The notes beneath the pieces are model-generated. The model was given only the letters and a program-made list of their open reading frames with translations. It did no database searches and was not told the origin of the DNA. Below are positions 1-4,167 of a DNA stretch of 8,047 nt, in pieces. This DNA is from Embleya sp040605455. Lineage in GTDB: Bacteria > Actinomycetota > Actinomycetes > Streptomycetales > Streptomycetaceae. The DNA lies in assembly GCF_040605455.1 (NCBI RefSeq), contig NZ_JBEXCV010000250.1, positions 1 through 8,047 on the forward strand, in the 5' to 3' direction. The stretch's first letter is position 1. Every line of letters begins with the position of its first letter. Both the position numbers and the translations under genes were made by a program.

Positions 1-1
1 G

Positions 2-139
2 GCGGACACCGCGCCCACCCCGGCGCCGCGCGTGTCGGCGACGGCGTCGGGCGTGGACGTCAGGTGGGCCGACGGTGGCGTGAGCCGCGTCCGGCGGGCG
101 GGGGCGGACCGCTACTCGGTCACGCACGAACCCGCCTGA
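2..139 (+). CDS. C-terminal end of an unrecognised protein (5' part outside window)
   Basis: Frame 2 is open from the left edge to a TGA at 137-139 and encodes the last 45 residues of a protein. It has no start codon in the window, so it is a fragment. About 43 of 45 codons end in G or C, while the second codon position is clearly less GC-rich, which is the signature of real coding sequence in this genome. The peptide begins with an Ala/Pro/Thr-rich stretch and ends in an alternating hydrophobic/polar segment (GVDVRWADGGVSRVRR, then DRYSVTHEPA) that looks like beta strands of a C-terminal domain. I do not recognise the family. The gene converges on the methyltransferase, whose stop is 50 bp downstream. 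Confidence 0.6.
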   Translation, partial: ADTAPTPAPRVSATASGVDVRWADGGVSRVRRAGADRYSVTHEPA

Positions 140-156
140 TCGGATTCGACTCCCGT

Positions 157-187
157 GGCCGGGTCCGGCCCAGGTGGTTCCGGGGCC
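157..187. terminator. Possible terminator between convergent genes
   Basis: The 50-bp gap between the convergent stops at 139 and 190 holds two overlapping GC-rich dyads. One is GGCCG/CGGCC at 157-161 and 166-170. The other is GGCCC/GGGCC at 167-171 and 183-187 with an 11-nt loop. They are short and mutually exclusive, and there is no T tract. The position favours a terminator, but the structure is weak. Confidence 0.25.
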
Positions 188-189
188 GC

Positions 190-846
190 TCAGCCGGCCG
201 GGCGACGCACCATCACGGTGTTGTCCGTGCGGGTGATCGGCCGGCCCTCGGGGTCGTTCTGGATCCGCTCGTGCTCCTCGTTGCGGAGCACCTCCCACTG
301 CCCCTCGGGGAGTTCGAGCGCGGCGAGGACCTCGTCGGGGGTCGGCAGGACCACGCCGGGATGCGGGTTCTTCTCCCACGGCGGGAGCCCCGAGTGGCCG
401 ACGATCAGGAGCACACCGCCGGGCGCGACCGTCGTGGCGGCGGTGCGCAGGATCGCGTCGCGATCCAACTCGCCGTGCGAGTGCAGGAAGTGCGCCGAGA
501 CCAGGTCGAAGGTGCCGGCCGGGAAGGTCGCGCCGAGGTCGTGCCATTGCCAGTCGATCAGGTCGCAGACCTGCGCGTCCTTCGCGTGCTCGGCCGCGCG
601 CTCCAGGGCGATTCGGGAGACGTCGGTGGCGGTCACCCGCCACCCCCGCTTGGCGAGCCAGATCGCGTCACCGCCCTCGCCGCAGCCCAGGTCCAGGGCT
701 CGGCCGGGCGGCAGGTCCGAGGTCTCCCGGACCAGGGCGGCGTTCGGGTTGCCGCTCCAGATCCGAGTGCTCTCCGCATAACGTGCGTCCCAGAGTTCCG
801 CTGCCGAGGGCTGTTCGGCGTGCTCGGGGGTCCGGTCGTCGGTCAT
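190..846 (-). CDS. Class I SAM-dependent methyltransferase, substrate unknown
   Basis: 218 aa. The Rossmann-type SAM-binding core is clear: motif I DLGCGEGGD at residues 52-60, the acidic residue ending the next strand at D75 (TATDVS), a motif II/III-like segment FDLVSAHFLH at about 113-122, and the APGGVLLIVGH strand at about 141-151. It looks like a stand-alone cytosolic small-molecule methyltransferase of the Methyltransf_25/TehB-like group; the acceptor cannot be read from the sequence. The start is ATG 846, because a strong GGAGGAG lies at 856-862, 9 nt upstream. Longer in-frame starts (to 1149) would run through the neighbouring regulator and are rejected. The gene is divergent from an XRE-cupin regulator, which probably controls it. 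A perfect 9-bp hairpin sits in its leader. Confidence 0.9.
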   Translation of the reverse strand: MTDDRTPEHAEQPSAAELWDARYAESTRIWSGNPNAALVRETSDLPPGRALDLGCGEGGDAIWLAKRGWRVTATDVSRIALERAAEHAKDAQVCDLIDWQWHDLGATFPAGTFDLVSAHFLHSHGELDRDAILRTAATTVAPGGVLLIVGHSGLPPWEKNPHPGVVLPTPDEVLAALELPEGQWEVLRNEEHERIQNDPEGRPITRTDNTVMVRRPAG

Positions 847-855
847 CGTGGAGTG

Positions 856-862
856 CTCCTCC
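856..862 (-). promoter_or_regulatory. Ribosome binding site that fixes the methyltransferase start
   Basis: On the minus strand GGAGGAG sits 9 nt before ATG 846. It also lies directly after an in-frame ATG at 864 (ATGGAGGAG), so that upstream ATG is part of the leader rather than the start. Confidence 0.75.
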
Positions 863-872
863 ATGCGGTGGG

Positions 873-895
873 CGGATGCGGCCCGACCGCATCCG
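873..895 (-). other. Perfect 9-bp hairpin in the methyltransferase leader
   Basis: CGGATGCGG (873-881) and CCGCATCCG (887-895) form a perfect 9-bp stem with a 5-nt loop. It ends 10 bp upstream of the Shine-Dalgarno of the methyltransferase. A second copy of the ATGCGG core at 863-868, abutting the Shine-Dalgarno, could compete for the same pairing partner. This could be an mRNA structure affecting translation or a DNA operator; the sequence alone does not decide. Confidence 0.45.
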
Positions 896-955
896 GCCGG
901 GCCGGGCGACGATGGTTCGGCGCCCGGTCGACATGGTCCGCCCGGTGCACTTCGG

Positions 956-991
956 TTGACAAACGTTGTTGCCGAGTCGGCAAATGAAGCC
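956..991 (+). promoter_or_regulatory. Probable promoter of the XRE-cupin regulator (leaderless mRNA likely)
   Basis: A consensus -35 hexamer TTGACA lies at 956-961. With 17-18 bp spacing the -10 would fall at 979-985 (GGCAAAT), a poor match. A start site about 7 nt after that would coincide with ATG 992. No Shine-Dalgarno precedes ATG 992, so a leaderless transcript fits. The -35 match is clear; the rest is inference. Confidence 0.5.
969..983. promoter_or_regulatory. 15-bp palindromic operator candidate
   Basis: TTGCCGA-G-TCGGCAA is a perfect 7-bp inverted repeat with a 1-bp centre. It overlaps the inferred -10 region of the regulator gene and ends 8 bp before its ATG. A short symmetric site in this position is typical of autorepression by a dimeric XRE protein. 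The same divergent region would let it control the methyltransferase. Binding is inferred from symmetry and position. Confidence 0.55.
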
Positions 992-1579
992 ATGAAAGAT
1001 GGCGAGCTCACCTCCGTCCTGACCGCGGTCGGCCCACGCCTGCGTGCCCTGCGCCAGGAGCGGGGCACCACGCTGACCGATCTGAGCGCGACGACCGGGA
1101 TCTCCCCCAGCACCTTGTCCAGGCTGGAGTCCGGACAGCGCAAACCCACCCTGGAACTGTTGCTGCCGCTGGCGAAGGCGTACGGCGTACAACTGGACGA
1201 GTTGGTGGACGCGCCGGAGACCGGCGATCCGCGGGTGCACGCGCGCCCGATCCAGCGCTACGGGATGACCATCATTCCGTTGACCCGGTACAGCGGCGGG
1301 CTGCACGCGTTCAAGCAGATCCTGCCGCCCGGAGTCGGCGGGGCCCGACCGGAGTTGCAGACGCACGAGGGCTACGAGTGGATGTACATCCTGTCCGGTC
1401 GGCTGCGGCTGTTCCTGGGCGCGCACGATCTCGTGCTCGCGGCGGGCGAGGCCGCCGAGTTCGACACCCGTACCCCGCACGCTTTCATCTGCGCCGGGCC
1501 GGAGCCGGTGGAGTTCCTCAGCCTGTACGGCAAGCAGGGCGAGCGCATGCACGTACGGGCCCGGCCCGCCGGCGGGTGA
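992..1579 (+). CDS. XRE-family transcriptional regulator with C-terminal cupin sensor domain
   Basis: 195 aa. An N-terminal HTH_3/XRE DNA-binding domain spans about residues 14-69, with the recognition region GISPSTLSRLESGQRKPTLE. It is followed by a cupin_2 fold at about 108-180 (HEGYEWMYILSGRLRLFLG, then EFDTRTPHAF), with candidate metal or ligand residues H125, E129 and H163. Proteins of this architecture bind a small ligand in the cupin barrel and repress or activate neighbouring genes. The frame is open upstream to 848, but the only suitable start is ATG 992: the upstream part has no ribosome site and overlaps the promoter and palindrome. It is divergent from the methyltransferase, which is its most likely target along with itself. 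The ligand is unknown. Confidence 0.9.
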   Translation: MKDGELTSVLTAVGPRLRALRQERGTTLTDLSATTGISPSTLSRLESGQRKPTLELLLPLAKAYGVQLDELVDAPETGDPRVHARPIQRYGMTIIPLTRYSGGLHAFKQILPPGVGGARPELQTHEGYEWMYILSGRLRLFLGAHDLVLAAGEAAEFDTRTPHAFICAGPEPVEFLSLYGKQGERMHVRARPAGG

Positions 1580-1643
1580 CCGGGTCCTGTCCGGCGGCCC
1601 CACCAAGGTCCGCCGGAGCAGGCCTGACGGACCGCGTGCGGGT

Positions 1644-1682
1644 GGGCCGGTGGGTCGCCTCGGCACGACGACCCACCGGCCC
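1644..1682. terminator. Strong hairpin terminator shared by convergent genes
   Basis: GGGCCGGTGGGTCG (1644-1657) and CGACCCACCGGCCC (1669-1682) form a perfect 14-bp stem with an 11-nt loop. It lies 64 bp after the regulator's stop and 73 bp before the stop of the convergent LPMO gene, so it can serve both strands. There is no T tract, as is usual for terminators in high-GC actinomycetes. Confidence 0.75.
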
Positions 1683-1755
1683 GTTCCCGTCCTGCGGCGT
1701 GGGATCAGCAGGTCGGGTCGTTCGGACCGTTGCGTCGATCAGCGGATCGGGTCGA

Positions 1756-2346
1756 TCAGAAGGTGACGTCGGTGCACTGGTAGAAGGCGTTGCCGGTGTC
1801 CGCGATGTCCCAGACCGCGAAGATCACCGCCTTGCCGCTGCGGCCGGCCGGGAGCGTTCCGGTGTGCGAGACGGTCGCAGCGGGCTGGACCCCGTTGTAG
1901 GGGACGGTCAGGAACGGGGTGCTCTCCAACTGCGCCCGGGTGATCGGCAGGCTGGGGTTCCAGCTCGACTTGGTGACGAAGTAGCGGAACGACGTGGTGG
2001 CGTGCCGCGCGGTGAGCTTCCAGGTGAACGTCTTGCTCGACCCCGAGGTCACCGCGGTGCTCGGCCACGCGCCGCCACGCGGGTCGTCGAGTTCGGCGAA
2101 TCGGCTGTTGCCGCCCGCGCAGAGCCTGCCATCGGCCGGTCCGCGCGCCGGGAAGCCCTTGGGGCCCTCCACGCTCTGCGGTTCCCACTGGATCTCACCG
2201 CAGTCGGTGACGGTGCCCTGGGCGCAGTAGGCGGCACGGCTCGGCGGGCTGGTGACCCAGCCGTGCGCACCCGCCGTGCCGGCCGTCATCAGGGGAAACG
2301 AGACGGCGGGGATGGTCAGCGCCGTCAGGATGGTCCTTTTACGCAT
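1756..2346 (-). CDS. Secreted AA10 lytic polysaccharide monooxygenase (chitin-binding protein)
   Basis: 196 aa, the usual size of a single-domain AA10 enzyme. These copper enzymes oxidatively cleave crystalline chitin (some cleave cellulose) outside the cell and help chitinases. A signal peptide (MRKR, hydrophobic stretch, then AGTAGA) ends at residue 27. Cleavage there makes H28 the N-terminal histidine required for copper. The second histidine of the brace is H115 (TARHATTSF), and F188 (NAFYQC) is the usual axial phenylalanine. Cysteines C41, C49, C76 and C191 can form two disulfides. WEPQSVEGPKG at 54-64 matches the substrate-face region of chitin-active members. There is no extra carbohydrate-binding module. 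AGGAG at 2353-2357 is 6 nt before the ATG. Two DasR-type boxes lie upstream, so induction by chitin or N-acetylglucosamine is likely. Confidence 0.95.
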   Translation of the reverse strand: MRKRTILTALTIPAVSFPLMTAGTAGAHGWVTSPPSRAAYCAQGTVTDCGEIQWEPQSVEGPKGFPARGPADGRLCAGGNSRFAELDDPRGGAWPSTAVTSGSSKTFTWKLTARHATTSFRYFVTKSSWNPSLPITRAQLESTPFLTVPYNGVQPAATVSHTGTLPAGRSGKAVIFAVWDIADTGNAFYQCTDVTF

Positions 2347-2380
2347 GGAACTCTCCTAGGGGACGAGTGAATGCGAAGGA

Positions 2381-2390
2381 CGTTCGAACG
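2381..2390. repeat. 10-bp palindrome in the LPMO leader
   Basis: CGTTCGAACG is a perfect palindrome. The flanks extend it to an interrupted dyad at 2378-2394 (GGAC...GTCC with one extra G). It lies 35-50 bp upstream of the LPMO start, downstream of the inferred promoter. It could be a second regulator site or chance; no regulator is suggested. Confidence 0.3.
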
Positions 2391-2450
2391 GTCCGGGTCC
2401 GCGTCGTACGCCTTATTTCACCGGTTGTTCACATCCGTAGTGCGCTCCTC

Positions 2451-2479
2451 AAGTTAAGAGGTCCAGACCACTCGGTCAA
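2451..2479 (-). promoter_or_regulatory. Likely promoter of the LPMO gene
   Basis: On the minus strand TTGACC (2474-2479) is followed after 17 bp by TAACTT (2451-2456). Transcription would start near 2444 and give a leader of about 100 nt. One DasR-type box lies between the two hexamers and the other just upstream of the -35. This resembles the repeat-over-promoter layout known for Streptomyces chitinase genes. The hexamers are moderate matches. Confidence 0.5.
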
Positions 2480-2491
2480 TGGTCTGGACCA
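2459..2491. promoter_or_regulatory. Paired DasR-type boxes upstream of the LPMO gene
   Basis: Two 12-bp boxes, AGGTCCAGACCA (2459-2470) and TGGTCTGGACCA (2480-2491), lie 21 bp apart centre to centre. Eleven bases of each (2460-2470 and 2480-2490) are exact inverted copies. They match the TGGTC(T/C)AGACC type of DasR site and the 12-bp repeats in front of Streptomyces chitinase genes. DasR (GntR/HutC family) represses chitin and GlcNAc genes until GlcN-6-P releases it. DasR itself is not encoded in this window. The sequence is visible; the assignment rests on family knowledge. Confidence 0.75.
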
Positions 2492-2588
2492 CGCCAACGG
2501 AAGCGAGGTCCTTTTCCGGACAAGGAGGTTGGTGATCCATCCACCGCCACGGAGCGGCCCGAGTCGGGGCGCTGGTCGGGGTGCCCGG

Positions 2589-3317
2589 CTAGGGCCGATC
2601 CACGCCCGTCTCGAACTGCGGTGCCAGTACGTCGAGTTCGACCATCGCGCCGACGGTGATCTCGCGGGTCAGCCGCTCCGCGCCGGCCGCGTCACCCTCG
2701 CGGATCGCCTCGGCGACGCGTACGTGCAGCGTGACCGCGGTCGGATCCGGGTCCGGGAACATCACGTGGTGACGGGTGCGGCCGGTCAGCACCTCGGCGA
2801 CCACGTCGCCCAGCCGGGCGAACATCTCGTTGCCCGACGCGGCCAGGATCACCCGATGGAAGGCGATGTCGTGCACGAGGTACGCCGCCGACCGCCGCCC
2901 GCGCGAGGTGGAGACCATGCCCAGCGCGTGCTCGGTCAGCGCGACGCACTGGGCCGGCGTCGCGGACGCGGCGGCCAGTGCCGCCGCGGCGGGTTCGATC
3001 GCCGAGCGCAGCGCCGTCAGCGACCGGAGCTGGCGCGGGCGATCGGCGCCGGCCAAGCGCCAGCGGATCACGTACGGATCGAAGACGTTCCACTGCTCGG
3101 GCGGGCGCACGGTAACCCCCACCCGGCGCCGCGACTCGACGAGCTGCATCGACTCCAGGACCCGAACGGCCTCGCGGACCACGGTGCGCGAGACCTCGAA
3201 GCGATGCTCCAGCTCGTCGGTGCGCAAAACCGTGCCGGCGGGGTAGGCGCCGGCCGTGATGGCCGGCCCGAGGGACTCCAGCACCTTCATGTGCAAGCCC
3301 CGGCCCTCGTTCTCCAT
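2589..3317 (-). CDS. gntR: FadR-subfamily GntR regulator, probable repressor of gluconate utilisation
   Basis: 242 aa. A winged-helix GntR domain spans about residues 8-70, with the hallmark DELEHRFEVSRTVVREAVRVLESMQLV and GVTV wing. It is followed by an all-helical FCD ligand-binding domain at about 95-230. Candidate metal or ligand residues D150, H154 (HDIAFHRVIL) and H198 (LHVRVAEAI) are present; the fourth histidine often seen near residue 220 is absent (EITVGAMVEL). The divergent gluconokinase gene and the family resemblance point to a gluconate or phosphogluconate-responsive repressor. The start at ATG 3317 keeps the EGRGLH segment typical of relatives; only a weak AGG lies upstream, and an internal ATG at 3290 is the alternative. 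The effector is inferred. Confidence 0.85.
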   Translation of the reverse strand: MENEGRGLHMKVLESLGPAITAGAYPAGTVLRTDELEHRFEVSRTVVREAVRVLESMQLVESRRRVGVTVRPPEQWNVFDPYVIRWRLAGADRPRQLRSLTALRSAIEPAAAALAAASATPAQCVALTEHALGMVSTSRGRRSAAYLVHDIAFHRVILAASGNEMFARLGDVVAEVLTGRTRHHVMFPDPDPTAVTLHVRVAEAIREGDAAGAERLTREITVGAMVELDVLAPQFETGVDRP

Positions 3318-3367
3318 GGCGGTCAGCCTACTGGGCGGGGTGCCACGGGCCGATCGGAGTATGTATG

Positions 3368-3395
3368 ACTTGATCGCTCAAGGTCTTGATTAAGT
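3368..3395. promoter_or_regulatory. Operator candidate between gntR and gntK
   Basis: The AT-rich centre of the divergent region holds two adjacent dyads 16 bp apart: CTTGA-TCGC-TCAAG (3369-3382, perfect arms) and CTTGATTAAG (3385-3394, one mismatched pair). Together they sit inside a larger imperfect inverted repeat, ACTTGATC at 3368-3375 against GATTAAGT at 3388-3395. Such sites suit a FadR-type dimer repressing both genes. No promoter hexamers could be assigned with confidence on either strand. Confidence 0.5.
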
Positions 3396-3461
3396 ACTAC
3401 CTATGCGTTTGGGTATGGGACGGCGCCTGAGCACGAGTCCGGCAAAGACAGCGAGGTATCG

Positions 3462-3986
3462 ATGAACGCCCCCCACGTCGTGGTGGTCATGGGTGTGTCC
3501 GGCACGGGGAAGTCCACGGTCGGCCGGCTGCTGGCCGCCGAGTTGCGGGTGCCCTACGCGGACGCGGACGACTTCCACCCACCCGCCAACATCGTCAAGA
3601 TGTCGGCCGGGATCCCGTTGGACGACGGAGACCGCGCGCCGTGGCTGGACGCCGTCGGCGACTGGCTCGCCGCACACGAGCAATCCGGCGGCGTGGTCGG
3701 CTGCTCCGCGCTCAAGCGCGCCTACCGTGATCGGCTGCGCCGGGCGGCACCCGAGGTGATCACTTTCCACCTCGTCGGCGACCGCGCGCTGATCGCCGCG
3801 CGGCTGCGCGAGCGGACCGGCCATTTCATGCCGGAGGCCCTGCTCGCCTCGCAGTTCGCCGATCTGCAACCGCTGGAGCCGGACGAGGCGGGCCTCGCGC
3901 TCGACGTCTCGACCGGCCCCGACGCCATAACCGAGCAAGCCGTCGCCGCACTGCGCCGTCTCGAAGCGAATCATGGGAACTCGTGA
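3462..3986 (+). CDS. gntK: Gluconokinase (ATP:D-gluconate 6-phosphotransferase)
   Basis: 174 aa, standard for the GntK-type P-loop kinase family. It phosphorylates D-gluconate to 6-phosphogluconate, feeding the pentose phosphate pathway in the cytosol. The Walker A motif is GVSGTGKST at residues 11-19. The substrate and metal segment ADADDFHPPANIVKM (33-47) is followed by PLDDGDRAPWL (52-62), CSALKRAYRD (81-90) and the lid RERTGHFM (116-123); all family blocks are intact. GAGG at 3453-3456 lies 5 nt before the ATG. The gene is divergent from the GntR regulator, which probably represses it. The gluconate permease gene that commonly follows is not here; the next full gene is argS. Confidence 0.95.
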   Translation: MNAPHVVVVMGVSGTGKSTVGRLLAAELRVPYADADDFHPPANIVKMSAGIPLDDGDRAPWLDAVGDWLAAHEQSGGVVGCSALKRAYRDRLRRAAPEVITFHLVGDRALIAARLRERTGHFMPEALLASQFADLQPLEPDEAGLALDVSTGPDAITEQAVAALRRLEANHGNS

Positions 3987-4135
3987 CCGCCATCGACCCG
4001 CCGACGCCGGCGGTGGGGGCGCCGCCCGCGCCGACAACCTCGACCGGATCACCCGCCCCGACGGGACACCCGAGACTCGCTGACCCACCCCCGCCCCGGG
4101 CCCGACCCGTCGGCACGGCCGGGAAAACGACATGA
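3983..4135 (+). CDS. Doubtful 50-codon frame overlapping the gntK stop
   Basis: A GTG at 3983-3985 overlaps the gntK TGA (GTGA), the usual coupling arrangement for a downstream operon gene, and opens a 50-aa frame ending at TGA 4133-4135. The product is rich in Pro, Ala and Thr, with no hydrophobic helix and no recognisable domain. The first 17 codons all end in G/C; later codons are less biased. It occupies the place where a gluconate permease gene would start, and may be a decayed 5' remnant or just non-coding sequence. I would not count it as a gene without comparative support. A short imperfect hairpin followed by AAAA (4101-4127) may terminate gntK. Confidence 0.2.
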   Translation: MTAIDPPTPAVGAPPAPTTSTGSPAPTGHPRLADPPPPRARPVGTAGKTT

Positions 4136-4155
4136 GGCCGCAGGGCCCGATGGGC

Positions 4156-4167
4156 TAGCTTCCACGC
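4156..4167 (+). promoter_or_regulatory. Probable -10 element of a leaderless argS transcript
   Basis: TAGCTT at 4156-4161 fits the TANNNT form of actinomycete -10 elements and is followed by exactly 6 nt before ATG 4168. No Shine-Dalgarno is present, so transcription and translation probably start at the same base. No good -35 is visible at the expected distance. Confidence 0.5.

Noticed and set aside
848..991. N-terminal extension of the XRE regulator from ATG 848
   Set aside because: It would overlap the methyltransferase leader, promoter and palindrome, and has no family-like sequence. The HTH domain fits a start at 992.
190..1149. Longer methyltransferase start giving 319 aa
   Set aside because: The extension runs antisense through the XRE gene. 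GGAGGAG at 856-862 points to ATG 846, and family homology begins just after it.
1378..2370. A 330-codon plus-strand frame across the regulator end and LPMO gene
   Set aside because: It crosses a strong terminator hairpin and reads the LPMO gene antisense, whose signal peptide and copper ligands are intact on the other strand.
2367..3368. A 333-codon plus-strand frame
   Set aside because: It is the antisense shadow of the GntR regulator, with Arg/Gly/His-rich low-complexity product.
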